DNA of 11,658 nt from the NCBI GenBank assembly GCA_964433315.1, contig CAYSQO010000063.1, positions 1 to 11,658 on the forward strand. The letters run 5' to 3'. Within the stretch, counting starts at the first letter, position 1. The number at the start of each line of letters is the position of its first letter. The position numbers and the translations under genes were made by a program. This document shows, in pieces, positions 1 through 7,265 of the stretch. Source of the stretch: Aquariibacter sp964433315 (GTDB lineage Bacteria; Pseudomonadota; Gammaproteobacteria; Burkholderiales; Burkholderiaceae_C). The notes under the pieces were generated by a model that was not told the DNA's origin, ran no database searches, and saw only the letters and a list, made by a program, of their open reading frames with translations.

Positions 1-734
1 CCGCCCGCGCCCGGCTCGCCGCCGGGGCCGATCCGGCCGAGGCCCTGGCCGGGCCGAACCTCCTCGTCGTCGAGCGCCAGACCGCCGGCCGCGGCCGCCA
101 GGGCCGGCCCTGGCAGGCCGCCGCCGGCCTGGACGCCGAGGCGGCGCGCCGCCAGGCCCTGAGCTTCTCGCTCGGCCTGCGCCTGCCCGAGGCTGGCCTG
201 GGCGCGCTGGCGCCGGTCGTCGGCCTGGCGGTGGCCGAGGCCCTGCATCCGGCCCTGCGGCTCAAGTGGCCCAACGACCTCTGGCTGGACGGCGCCAAGC
301 TCGGCGGGGTGCTGATCGAGACCCTGCCGGCGGGCCCCGGCTGGCGCTATGGGGTGATCGGCATCGGCCTGAACCTGCGGGCCCCCGCCATGCTGCCCGA
401 GGGGGCCTGGCCGGCGACCGGCCTGGATGCGCTGCCCGACGGCCCCTGGGTCGGCGGCGCGGCCCGGGCCCCGGCCGTCTGGGCGGCGCTGGTGCCGGGC
501 CTGCTGACGGCGCTGCGCCGCTTCCAGGCCGAAGGCTGGCCGGCTTTCGCGGCCGCCTGGGCCGGGCGCGACGCGCTGCACGGCCAGACCGTGCGGGTGC
601 TCGACGGCCTGGGCCGCGAGCAGCTGCGGGGCGTGGCCGCCGGCCTGGACCGGCAGGGGGTCTTCCTTGTGCATACTGCGGCCGGTCTGCAAGCCTTCCC
701 CTCGGCCGAAATCGTGAGCGTGCGTCCATGCTGA
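1..734 (+). CDS. birA: Biotin--[acetyl-CoA-carboxylase] ligase (BirA-type), 5' end cut off by the window
   Basis: This enzyme activates biotin with ATP and attaches it to the biotin carboxyl carrier protein of acetyl-CoA carboxylase and related carboxylases in the cytoplasm. The reading frame is open from base 3 with no start in view, so the N-terminus lies outside the window. Two family signatures are visible. The biotin/adenylate-binding loop TAGRGRQGRPW is at about 81-113, and the catalytic-core motif KWPNDLW is at about 264-284, followed by KLGGVLIE and GIGLN. A small C-terminal domain ends in the SAEIVSVRPC tail. Whether an N-terminal DNA-binding repressor domain exists cannot be seen; many Burkholderiales BirA proteins lack one (general knowledge). 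The stop codon overlaps the start of the next gene by 7 bases (ATGCTGA), so the two are probably translated together. Identification is firm; the exact length is unknown. Confidence 0.93.
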   Translation, partial: ARARLAAGADPAEALAGPNLLVVERQTAGRGRQGRPWQAAAGLDAEAARRQALSFSLGLRLPEAGLGALAPVVGLAVAEALHPALRLKWPNDLWLDGAKLGGVLIETLPAGPGWRYGVIGIGLNLRAPAMLPEGAWPATGLDALPDGPWVGGAARAPAVWAALVPGLLTALRRFQAEGWPAFAAAWAGRDALHGQTVRVLDGLGREQLRGVAAGLDRQGVFLVHTAAGLQAFPSAEIVSVRPC

Positions 735-1429
735 AGCCCCTGCTGATCGCCCTGCTGGCCGGCAATGCCGCCGTGGCCCTGTGGGGCTATGTCGCGAGTG
801 CCCACGGGCCCAAGCTGCGGCTGGGCGACAGCGCGCAGCCGGCGGCCGAAGGCGGCCCGCAGTGGCCCGAGCGCATCGTGCTGGTGCCGCTGCCTGCGGC
901 CTCCGCGGCGCCCGTCGCGCCCGCGGCCGTGCCGGCCCGTCCCGCCACCCCGCCCGCCAGCCCCGAGGCCCAGGCCGCCCCCGGCCCGGTCTGCCTGGAG
1001 GCGGGCCCCTACGGCGAGGGCGCGCGGGCCGCGGTCGACGGGCGGCTGGCCGCCCTGGGCGGGCCGGGTCTGGAGGGCTTGCGCTGGGTGCGTCGCGAGG
1101 CCGGCGGCTGGTGGGTGGCCATGGGCCCCTACACCGAGGCCGCCCAGCGCGCCAAGCAGGCCGAACTGCGCAAGCTGGGCCTCGATGCGGCCCTGCAGGT
1201 CCAGGCAGGCGAGCGCTGGCTGGTGCTTGCGCGGGCCCCGGACGCCGCGGCCGCCGAGCGCGCGCTGCAGGCCCTGAGACCGCGCGGCGTGCGTACCGCC
1301 CGCGTGCTGGAGGCGCGCGATGCCGCCGCGGCCTGGATGCTGCGTCTGCCCCAGGCGACGCCCGCGCAGGCCCAGGCCCTGGGGGCGGTGCGCCTGCCGG
1401 GCCCGGGCTTCGGCGCCTGCGCCGGCTGA
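728..1429 (+). CDS. Membrane-anchored SPOR-like domain protein
   Basis: The product is 233 residues. Residues 3-24 form a hydrophobic segment (LLIALLAGNAAVALWGYV) that should anchor the protein in the inner membrane with the rest in the periplasm. Residues about 55-86 are a Pro/Ala-rich linker. The C-terminal half resembles a SPOR fold: an opening VCLEAGPY (88-95), then GGWWVAMGPYTEAAQRAKQ (126-144), then a helix and RWLVLARA (163-170). SPOR domains bind septal peptidoglycan stripped of stem peptides, so a role at the cell wall or division site is likely but not proven. I chose the ATG at 728 because it precedes the hydrophobic segment and overlaps the birA stop by 7 bases, which suggests translational coupling. 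In several Burkholderiales a coaX gene sits between birA and a SPOR gene; none is present here. The domain call rests on motif resemblance only. Confidence 0.75.
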   Translation: MLKPLLIALLAGNAAVALWGYVASAHGPKLRLGDSAQPAAEGGPQWPERIVLVPLPAASAAPVAPAAVPARPATPPASPEAQAAPGPVCLEAGPYGEGARAAVDGRLAALGGPGLEGLRWVRREAGGWWVAMGPYTEAAQRAKQAELRKLGLDAALQVQAGERWLVLARAPDAAAAERALQALRPRGVRTARVLEARDAAAAWMLRLPQATPAQAQALGAVRLPGPGFGACAG

Positions 1430-1456
1430 GGCCCGATCCGCCTCAGCGCCGCAGGC
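1415..1456. terminator. Large interrupted inverted repeat between convergent genes; candidate bidirectional terminator
   Basis: The arms are GCCTGCG (1415-1421) with CGCAGGC (1450-1456), and GCTGAGGC (1425-1432) with GCCTCAGC (1440-1447). The inner loop is 7 bases and there is a 3x2 internal loop between the two stems. Both stop codons, of the SPOR-like gene (1427-1429) and of the protease gene (1443-1445 on the minus strand), lie inside the arms. Neither side has a T-run, so it is not a classic intrinsic terminator. It could still stop or protect the 3' ends of both transcripts. Confidence 0.5.
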
Positions 1457-3038
1457 GCGCGCCGCGCGCTGCGGCCACCACGGCCAGGGCCAGGGCGAAC
1501 AGCCCCAGCCGGCCCGGCGCGCCGCCGCCGCCCCCACTGCCGCCACCCGGCGAGGTGGTGCTGGCCCGCTGGACCGCGGCGGCCATGTCGAGCATGCCGG
1601 CGCCGCAGGTGCTCGTGGTGCAGCGGCACTGCAGCTGGTCGACCGCGCCCGGCGCCCGGCAGGCCGGCTCGCTGCTGGCGGGGAAGCTGCGGGCGCTGCG
1701 CTGCAGCACCTGCCGCACCTGGTCGGGCGAGAGACCCGGCTGCACGCTCAGCACCAGGCCGGCCGTGGCCGCCACCAGGGGGGTGGCGAAGCTGGTGCCG
1801 AGGCTGGCATCAGCACCGTCGCCGGTGTAGGTGGCTCCGGCCGGCACCGTGCTGCCGCGGTCGCTGGTGGTGCTGATCGGGTACAGGCAGGGGCCGGTGT
1901 CGCTGGCGCAGTTGCCGGCCGGGGCCGACAGGCTGATCTCGGGGCCCACGTCGGAGTAGCCGACCTTCAGCCCGTCGTGCCGCAGGCCGCCGACCGCGAT
2001 CACGCCGGCGCAGTTGGCCGGGGCCGTGACCGCCCGGCCGTTGGAGTTGCCGACCGAGGCGACCACCACCACGCCGCGCGCACGCACCTCGTCGATGGCC
2101 GCTTGATAGACGCGGTCGCAGGCCCCCTCGCCGCCGAGGCTGAGGTTCAGCACCCGGGCCGGATGGGGATTGGGCGGCAGGCCGGCCACGTCCAGTCCGG
2201 CCGCCCAGCGCATGGCCGCGACGATGTCCGACTGGTAGCCCACGCAGCGGCCCAGCACGCGCAGCGGCAGCACGCGCAGGTGCCAGCCGGCCCCGGCCAT
2301 GCCCAGGCCGTTGTCGGTGGCCGCGCCGATCAGGCCGGCCACCTGGGTGCCGTGCCAGGAGCTGGGCGCGTTGCCGCAGCCGAAGGGGTCGCCCAGGACG
2401 GTGGCGTCGCCCGGGTCGCTGGGGTCGTCGTCGCGGCCGTCGCCGTCGATCGACAGGCTGGGGTCGTTGACGAAGTCGTAGCCCGGCAGCAGCTTGCCGG
2501 CCAGGTCGGGGTGATCCGGCCGGATGCCCGAGTCCAGCACGGCCACGACCAGGCCGGCGGACGGGCTGCCGCCCTTGCTGAGGTCCCAGGCCCGGAGGGC
2601 GTCGACCGCGCTGGGCCGCGCTGCGTCCGGCGTGGCCAGGTACCACTGGCCGACGGCCGGGCCCACGCTGTCGCCGCGGCTCAGGCGCGGGTCATTCGGC
2701 AGGGCGTGGCGGCGCACCGTGCGGTCGATCTGCACGCTGGCCACGGCCGGGTCGGCGGCCAGGGCCTGCATCAGCGCCCCGGCATCCTGCCCGGGCCGGC
2801 CGCGCAGGACGAGCTGGCCCGCCCCGGCCTCGCCCAGGGCCTGCAGTCCGCTGCGCCGCTGCAGGCCGGCCTGTGCCGTGGCGACGGTCTGGCCCTGGGC
2901 GCTGGCGCTGGCCGCGAGGCCGGCGGCGGTGCGCAGGGTCACGATGAAGCGCGGGGGCGCTTCGGCCGCCAGGCCGGCGGTGGGCAGCTGGGTCAGCAGC
3001 AGGGCGGCCGCTGCGGCGCCCCGGATCTTTTTGTGCAT
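1443..3038 (-). CDS. Exported S8 (subtilisin-family) serine protease with GlyGly-CTERM-like sorting tail
   Basis: The product is 531 residues. Residues 1-25 look like a signal peptide (basic MHKKIR, hydrophobic core, likely cut after GLAA). Residues about 30-112 resemble an inhibitor I9 propeptide (RFIVTLRT to VASVQIDR). The catalytic domain shows all expected sites: Asp169 in AVLDSGI, His229 in SSWHGTQVAG, oxyanion Asn331 in VASVGNSNG, and Ser416 in GTSFATP. Several cysteines (221, 265, 307, 343, 377, 384, 460, 471, 473, 478) could form disulfides in an exported enzyme. The C-terminus has a Gly-rich linker (498-506), a hydrophobic helix (511-524) and an Arg-rich end, as in GlyGly-CTERM substrates of rhombosortases. 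It is therefore probably exported, processed and surface-held or released. The ATG at 3038 is favoured over the longer open frame (to 3170) because a perfect AGGAGG lies 5 bases upstream and the signal peptide follows at once. It is its own transcription unit, since the gap terminator lies just upstream. Substrate is unknown. Confidence 0.9.
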   Translation of the reverse strand: MHKKIRGAAAAALLLTQLPTAGLAAEAPPRFIVTLRTAAGLAASASAQGQTVATAQAGLQRRSGLQALGEAGAGQLVLRGRPGQDAGALMQALAADPAVASVQIDRTVRRHALPNDPRLSRGDSVGPAVGQWYLATPDAARPSAVDALRAWDLSKGGSPSAGLVVAVLDSGIRPDHPDLAGKLLPGYDFVNDPSLSIDGDGRDDDPSDPGDATVLGDPFGCGNAPSSWHGTQVAGLIGAATDNGLGMAGAGWHLRVLPLRVLGRCVGYQSDIVAAMRWAAGLDVAGLPPNPHPARVLNLSLGGEGACDRVYQAAIDEVRARGVVVVASVGNSNGRAVTAPANCAGVIAVGGLRHDGLKVGYSDVGPEISLSAPAGNCASDTGPCLYPISTTSDRGSTVPAGATYTGDGADASLGTSFATPLVAATAGLVLSVQPGLSPDQVRQVLQRSARSFPASSEPACRAPGAVDQLQCRCTTSTCGAGMLDMAAAVQRASTTSPGGGSGGGGGAPGRLGLFALALAVVAAARGARLRR

Positions 3039-3043
3039 CTTGT

Positions 3044-3049
3044 CCTCCT
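3044..3049 (-). promoter_or_regulatory. Strong ribosome binding site of the S8 protease gene
   Basis: On the minus strand AGGAGG stands 5 bases before the ATG at 3038. It is the best Shine-Dalgarno match in the window, and it decides the start against the 44-codon upstream extension of the frame. Confidence 0.85.
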
Positions 3050-3125
3050 GAGGCGGCGCAGTGTAGGCAGGCCATGTTGCCGCCGCCTTGCAGCGGCCCG
3101 GCGGCCCCGCCGGCGCGCGCCGGAC

Positions 3126-3152
3126 AAGAAAAAGGCCCGCCGAAGCGGGCCT
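3126..3152 (-). terminator. Intrinsic terminator of the tkt-gap unit
   Basis: On the minus strand the 8-base arms AGGCCCGC and GCGGGCCT (3145-3152 and 3133-3140) enclose a TTCG loop and are followed by TTTTTCTT. A TTCG tetraloop, a GC-rich stem and a T-run are the hallmarks of a factor-independent terminator. It starts 38 bases after the gap stop codon and ends 88 bases before the protease start, so it separates the two units. Confidence 0.9.
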
Positions 3153-3189
3153 GGGGCGTCGGGGCGGCACGGGGCCGCCGCCGTCGGGA

Positions 3190-4188
3190 TCAGCCGGCGA
3201 TGACGCGGGCCATCTCCAGGACCTTGTTCGAGTAGCCCCACTCGTTGTCGTACCAGGCGACGACCTTGACGAAGGTCTTGTCCAGCGCGATGCCGGCTTC
3301 GGCGTCGAAGACCGAGGTGCAGACTTCGCCGCGGAAGTCGGTGGCCACGACCTTCTCGTCGGTGAAGCCCAGCACGCCCTTGAGCGCGCCTTCGCTCTGC
3401 GCCTTCATCTCGGCGACGATCTCGGCGTAGCTGGCTTCGCTGTTGAGCTCGACGGTCAGGTCGACGACCGACACGTCGCTGGTCGGCACGCGGAAGGCCA
3501 TGCCGGTCAGCTTGCCCTTGAGCTCGGGCAGCACCACGCCGACGGCCTTGGCCGCGCCGGTGCTCGACGGGATGATGTTCTCGAGGATGCCGCGGCCGCC
3601 GCGCCAGTCCTTGTTGCTCGGGCCGTCGACGGTCTTCTGGGTGGCGGTGGCGGCGTGCACGGTGGTCATCAGGCCGCGCTTGATGCCCCACTTGTCATTG
3701 AGCACCTTGGCCACCGGGGCCAGGCAGTTGGTGGTGCAGCTGGCGTTGGAGATGATGGCCTGGCCGGCGTAGCTCTGGTGGTTCACGCCATAGACGAACA
3801 TCGGGGTGTCGTCCTTCGACGGGGCCGACTGGATGACCTTCTTCGCGCCGGCCTTGAGGTGGGCCTCGCAGCTTTCCTTGGTCAGGAACAGGCCGGTGGA
3901 CTCGACGACGATGTCGGCGCCGACCTCGCCCCAGGCCAGCTCGGCCGGGTTCTTGACGGCGGTCAGGCGGATCTTCTTGCCGTTGACGACCAGGGTGTTG
4001 CCGTCGACCGAGACCTCGCCGTCAAAGCGGCCGTGCACGCTGTCGTACTTCAGCATGTAGGCCAGGTAGTCGGGTTCGAGCAGGTCGTTGATCGCGACGA
4101 CTTCGATGTCCTTGTGGTTCGCGATGGCGGCACGGAACACCATGCGGCCGATGCGGCCGAAGCCGTTGATGCCGATCTTGAGGGTCAT
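3190..4188 (-). CDS. gap: Type I glyceraldehyde-3-phosphate dehydrogenase (NAD-type)
   Basis: This cytoplasmic enzyme reversibly oxidises glyceraldehyde-3-phosphate to 1,3-bisphosphoglycerate in glycolysis and gluconeogenesis. At 332 residues it has the normal family length. The Rossmann motif NGFGRIGR is at 8-15. Asp35 in INDLL is the residue that normally selects NAD+ over NADP+. The catalytic Cys151 lies in SNASCTTNCLAP, and His178 in TVHAAT activates it. WYDNEWGYSNKV near the C-terminus is the conserved inter-subunit and cofactor segment. The start ATG at 4188 has GGAGA 6 bases upstream. It follows tkt by 95 bases on the same strand and is followed by a strong terminator, so tkt and gap probably form one operon, though a private gap promoter is possible. 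Nothing is truncated or unusual. Confidence 0.98.
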   Translation of the reverse strand: MTLKIGINGFGRIGRMVFRAAIANHKDIEVVAINDLLEPDYLAYMLKYDSVHGRFDGEVSVDGNTLVVNGKKIRLTAVKNPAELAWGEVGADIVVESTGLFLTKESCEAHLKAGAKKVIQSAPSKDDTPMFVYGVNHQSYAGQAIISNASCTTNCLAPVAKVLNDKWGIKRGLMTTVHAATATQKTVDGPSNKDWRGGRGILENIIPSSTGAAKAVGVVLPELKGKLTGMAFRVPTSDVSVVDLTVELNSEASYAEIVAEMKAQSEGALKGVLGFTDEKVVATDFRGEVCTSVFDAEAGIALDKTFVKVVAWYDNEWGYSNKVLEMARVIAG

Positions 4189-4232
4189 GGAGAGTCTCCA
4201 GGGAGGTTGCGTTCAGGGAAACCGGGGGGATC

Positions 4233-4263
4233 GGCATCGCGGCGCCGGCGGGCGCCGCATGCC
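4233..4263 (-). other. Stable hairpin between tkt and gap
   Basis: The arms GCGGCGCC (4239-4246) and GGCGCCGC (4251-4258) pair perfectly around GGCG. The flanking GGCAT (4233-4237) and ATGCC (4259-4263) add five more pairs, with a single bulged base at 4238. No T-run follows on the minus strand, so this is not a typical terminator. It may act as an RNA-processing or stability element, or partially limit read-through from tkt into gap; this role is inferred. Confidence 0.55.
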
Positions 4264-4283
4264 AGCGGAGGCAGCGCCCGGGC

Positions 4284-6344
4284 TTACTGGTCGAGGACCT
4301 TGCGCACGGTGGCGACCAGGTTCTCGGGCGTGAAGCCGAAGTGCTTGAAGAGCGCACCGGCCGGGGCCGATTCGCCGAAGGTGTCGATGCCGATGACGGC
4401 CGCGCAGCCGTACTTCCACCAGAAGTCGCTGACGCCGGCCTCGATGGCGATGCGCGGCAGCTTGGGCGGCAGCACCTCGCTCTTGTAGGCGGCGTCCTGG
4501 CGGTCGAAGACGGTGGTGCTGGGCAGGCTGACCACGCGCACCGGGATCTTCAGCTCGGCCAGCTGGGCCTGGGCGTGCAGGGCGATCTGGACTTCGGAGC
4601 CGGTGGCCAGGATCACGGCCTTGGGGGCCTTGTCCAGGCCGACCTCGGCCGGCTCGGCCAGCACGTAGCCGCCGCGGGTGATGACGTCGGCGTCGGTGCG
4701 CGGCGCGTAGGGCAGGTTCTGGCGCGACAGCAGCAGCGCGCTGGGGCGGTGCTTGTTGGCCAGGGCCAGGGTCCAGGCCACCGCGGTCTCGCAGGTGTCG
4801 GCCGGGCGCCAGACGTCCAGGCCCGGGATCAGGCGCAGGCTGGCGGCGTGCTCGACCGACTGGTGGGTCGGGCCGTCCTCGCCCAGGCCGATGGAGTCGT
4901 GGGTGAAGACGTGGATGACCCGCGTCTTCATCAGCGCGGCCATGCGGATGGCGTTGCGGCTGTAGTCGCTGAAGGTCAGGAAGGTGCCGCCGTAGGGGAT
5001 GTAGCCGCCGTGCAGGGCCACGCCGTTCATGATGGCGGCCATGCCGAACTCGCGCACGCCGTAGTTGATGTGGCGGCCGATCGCGCCGTCCTCGGTCCGC
5101 ACGACCGCCCCCGCGGCATCGACCCGGAAGGCCGGGGTGCTCTTGGTGTGGGTCAGGTTGGAGCCGGTCAGGTCGGCGCTGCCGCCCAGCAGCTCGGGCA
5201 GCCGGGCCGTAAAGTGCTCCAGGGCGATCTGGCTGGCCTTGCGGGTGGCGACGGTCTCGGCCTTCTCGTGGGCGGCGCCGACGGCCTCGACGGCGATCTC
5301 GGCGAAGTCCGCCGGCAGCTCGCCGGCCATGCGGCGCTGGAAGGCGGCGGCCAGCTCGGGATGGGCGGCGGCGTAGGCCTCGAAGCCCTGCTGCCAGGCG
5401 GCCTGCAGCGCGCCGCCGCGGGCCTTGGCATCCCAGGCGGCGTAGACCTCGGCCGGCACCTCGAAGGGCGCATGCGGCCAGCCGATGGCCTCGCGGGTCT
5501 TGGCGATCTCCTCGGCGCCGAGCGGCTCGCCGTGGGCCTTGGCGGTGTTGGCGCGATTGGGCGAGCCCTTGCCGATGTGGGTCTTGGCGACGATCAGCAC
5601 CGGCTTGTCGGCGCTGGTCTTGGCCTGGGCGAGGGCGGCGTCCACGGCGTCCACGTCATGGCCGTCGACCGGGCCGATGACTTGCCAGCCGTAGGCCTTG
5701 AATCGGGCCGGGGTGTCGTCGCCGAACCAGGGCGTGACCTGGCCGTCGATGGAGATGCCGTTGTCGTCGTAGAGGGCGACCAGCTTGTTGAGCTTCCAGG
5801 CGCCGGCCAGGGCGCAGGCCTCGTGGCTGATGCCCTCCATCAGGCAGCCGTCGCCCAGGAAGACGTAGGTGCGGTGGTCGACGAGGGCGTGGCCGGGGCG
5901 GTTGAACTCGGCCGCCAGCAGCTTCTCGGCCAGCGCCATGCCCACCGCGTTGGTGATGCCCTGGCCCAGCGGGCCGGTGGTGGTCTCCACGCCCGGGGTG
6001 ATGCCCACCTCGGGGTGGCCCGGCGTCTTGCTGTGCAGCTGGCGGAAGGCGCGCAGCTCGTCCATGGGCAGCGCGTAGCCGCTGAGGTGCAGCAGCGCGT
6101 AGATCAGCATCGAGCCGTGGCCGTTGCTGAGCACGAAGCGGTCGCGGTCGGCCCAGGACGGATCGGCCGGGTTGTGCCGCAGGTGGCGGCTCCAGAGAGC
6201 CACGGCGATGTCGGCCATGCCCATCGGGGCGCCGGGGTGGCCGGAGTTCGCAGCCTGGACCGCGTCCATGGCCAGGGCCCGGATCGCTGCGGCCATGAGG
6301 GAGGGGCTGGCCGCCGGGGTGGCCTGGGGTCGGGTCGAAGCCAT
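4284..6344 (-). CDS. tkt: Transketolase
   Basis: Transketolase moves two-carbon ketol units between sugar phosphates in the pentose phosphate pathway (and the Calvin cycle where present), using thiamine diphosphate and a divalent metal. The product is 686 residues, close to the usual 660-680. The N-terminal region has NSGHPGAPMGMADIA (33-47) and the GDG motif of the TPP/metal site (164-166), followed by LMEGISHEA and the distal Asp-Asn pair (YDDNGISIDG, 192-201). The pyrimidine domain has Glu432 in YGVREFGMAAIMNG, the glutamate that activates TPP, then HDSIGLGEDGPTHQ (482-495). The C-terminal domain ends at FGFTPENLVATVRKVLDQ. I chose the ATG at 6344 (MASTRPQ); the frame runs on to an ATG at 6383, but that start has no ribosome site and adds 13 atypical residues. 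It is divergent from the murU-like gene and lies upstream of gap. Confidence 0.97.
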   Translation of the reverse strand: MASTRPQATPAASPSLMAAAIRALAMDAVQAANSGHPGAPMGMADIAVALWSRHLRHNPADPSWADRDRFVLSNGHGSMLIYALLHLSGYALPMDELRAFRQLHSKTPGHPEVGITPGVETTTGPLGQGITNAVGMALAEKLLAAEFNRPGHALVDHRTYVFLGDGCLMEGISHEACALAGAWKLNKLVALYDDNGISIDGQVTPWFGDDTPARFKAYGWQVIGPVDGHDVDAVDAALAQAKTSADKPVLIVAKTHIGKGSPNRANTAKAHGEPLGAEEIAKTREAIGWPHAPFEVPAEVYAAWDAKARGGALQAAWQQGFEAYAAAHPELAAAFQRRMAGELPADFAEIAVEAVGAAHEKAETVATRKASQIALEHFTARLPELLGGSADLTGSNLTHTKSTPAFRVDAAGAVVRTEDGAIGRHINYGVREFGMAAIMNGVALHGGYIPYGGTFLTFSDYSRNAIRMAALMKTRVIHVFTHDSIGLGEDGPTHQSVEHAASLRLIPGLDVWRPADTCETAVAWTLALANKHRPSALLLSRQNLPYAPRTDADVITRGGYVLAEPAEVGLDKAPKAVILATGSEVQIALHAQAQLAELKIPVRVVSLPSTTVFDRQDAAYKSEVLPPKLPRIAIEAGVSDFWWKYGCAAVIGIDTFGESAPAGALFKHFGFTPENLVATVRKVLDQ

Positions 6345-6383
6345 GGAGAGAAGACGCTCCGGTTGAATCAAGGGCAAACCCAC

Positions 6384-6389
6384 ATTTTA
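6384..6389 (-). promoter_or_regulatory. Candidate -10 element of the tkt promoter
   Basis: On the minus strand TAAAAT (5 of 6 to the consensus) stands 39 bases before the tkt ATG, in the only AT-rich patch of the tkt/murU divergent spacer. No good -35 lies 16-18 bases upstream, so the call is weak. Confidence 0.35.
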
Positions 6390-6454
6390 GGTGCCGGCCG
6401 CTGCGCTTCCGCCGCCGGGCCGCGACGCGGCGCCGGATGCTGCGCCGGCCGGCT

Positions 6455-6460
6455 TACAGT
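6455..6460 (+). promoter_or_regulatory. Candidate -10 box just upstream of the murU-like start
   Basis: TACAGT (same hexamer as in the first rrn promoter at 11466-11471) ends 8 bases before the ATG at 6469. This distance would place transcription start at or next to the ATG, giving a leaderless mRNA. No convincing -35 is visible. Confidence 0.35.
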
Positions 6461-6468
6461 GGGCTGTG

Positions 6469-7188
6469 ATGTCTGCCTCGAACCCCCTGCCTGCCTTCAT
6501 CCTGGCCGCCGGTCGCGGCGAGCGCCTGCGCCCCTGGACCGACCGCGTGCCCAAGCCCCTGCTGCCGGTGCAGGGCCGGCCCTTGATCGAATGGCATCTG
6601 GCCGCCCTGGCCCGCGACGGCGTGCGTCGCGTGGTGATCAACACCGCCTGGCTGGCCGGGCAGTTCCCGGCCGCGCTGGGCGACGGCCGCCGCTGGGGCC
6701 TGGACCTGCGCTACAGCGACGAGCAGGCGGCCTACGGCGGGGCGCTGGAGACGGCCGGCGGCCTGGCCACGGCCTGGCCGCTGATCGACGCGCCGGCCTG
6801 CTGGCTGCTGGCCGGCGACGCCTGGGTGCCGGGCTTCCGCTTCGATCCGGCGCGGGCTCAGGCCTTCCTCGACAGCGGGGATCGGGCCTGGCTGTGGATG
6901 GTGCCCAACCCCGAGCACCGGCCGCGCGGCGACTTCATGCTGGACGCGGCCGGCCGCCTTCAGCACCTGCCGGCCGGTGGGGGCCTGCCGCCGGGCGCCG
7001 AGGCGCGGACCTACTCCACGCTGGCGCTGCTGCGGCCAGCCCTGATCGAGGGCCTGGCGCCGGGGCAGCGCGCGCCGCTCAAGCCCTGGCTCGACCGGGC
7101 CATCGACGCCGGGCGCCTGGGCGGCCTGCGGCTGGACGGGCCCTGGGTCGACGTGGGCACGCCCGAACGCTGGCGCGCCCTCGGCTAG
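6469..7188 (+). CDS. murU: MurU-like nucleotidyltransferase (N-acetylmuramate-1-phosphate uridylyltransferase)
   Basis: The product is 239 residues (MurU is about 220-230) and belongs to the NDP-sugar pyrophosphorylase family. The nucleotide-binding signature AAGRGERLRPWTDRVPKPLLPV spans 13-34, with Lys29 in the PKPL motif. LIEWHLAAL, VVINTAWL and LETAGGL (93-99) follow. AGDAW (115-119) carries the metal-binding Asp. WVDVGTPERW (226-235) is the C-terminal signature seen in MurU. MurU makes UDP-MurNAc from MurNAc-1-phosphate in a fosfomycin-insensitive cell-wall recycling route, after the kinase AmgK. amgK, the common neighbour, is not next to it here, and the usual TFSG motif is replaced by TYSTL (181-185), so another NDP-sugar pyrophosphorylase is possible. 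The start ATG at 6469 precedes the Rossmann strand; there is no Shine-Dalgarno, and a -10-like TACAGT ends 8 bases upstream. Confidence 0.75.
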   Translation: MSASNPLPAFILAAGRGERLRPWTDRVPKPLLPVQGRPLIEWHLAALARDGVRRVVINTAWLAGQFPAALGDGRRWGLDLRYSDEQAAYGGALETAGGLATAWPLIDAPACWLLAGDAWVPGFRFDPARAQAFLDSGDRAWLWMVPNPEHRPRGDFMLDAAGRLQHLPAGGGLPPGAEARTYSTLALLRPALIEGLAPGQRAPLKPWLDRAIDAGRLGGLRLDGPWVDVGTPERWRALG

Positions 7189-7265
7189 GCGCCGTGGCGC
7201 CGCCGCCGCAGGGGTCGGGCGGCAGGCTGGTCCGCGGCGGTCCGGGCATGCGAACATGGCCCGTC

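Noticed and set aside
3060..3065. TACACT on the minus strand as a -10 of the protease gene
   Set aside because: It matches only 4 of 6 consensus bases and has no -35 at 16-18 bases, so I do not list it as a promoter.
1320..3203. Plus-strand open frame of 627 codons opposite the S8 protease
   Set aside because: The protease frame has a signal peptide, a catalytic triad and a perfect ribosome site. The opposite frame is Ala/Gly/Arg-rich with no recognisable motif.
3088..4488. Plus-strand open frame of 466 codons opposite gap
   Set aside because: It runs through the gap terminator and is antisense to an unmistakable GAPDH; composition is Gly/Val/Asp/Leu-rich shadow coding.
7189..7220. GGCGCC repeats after the murU-like gene as a terminator
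   Set aside because: The two copies of this self-complementary hexamer are only 2 bases apart, giving no usable hairpin loop, and no T-run follows.
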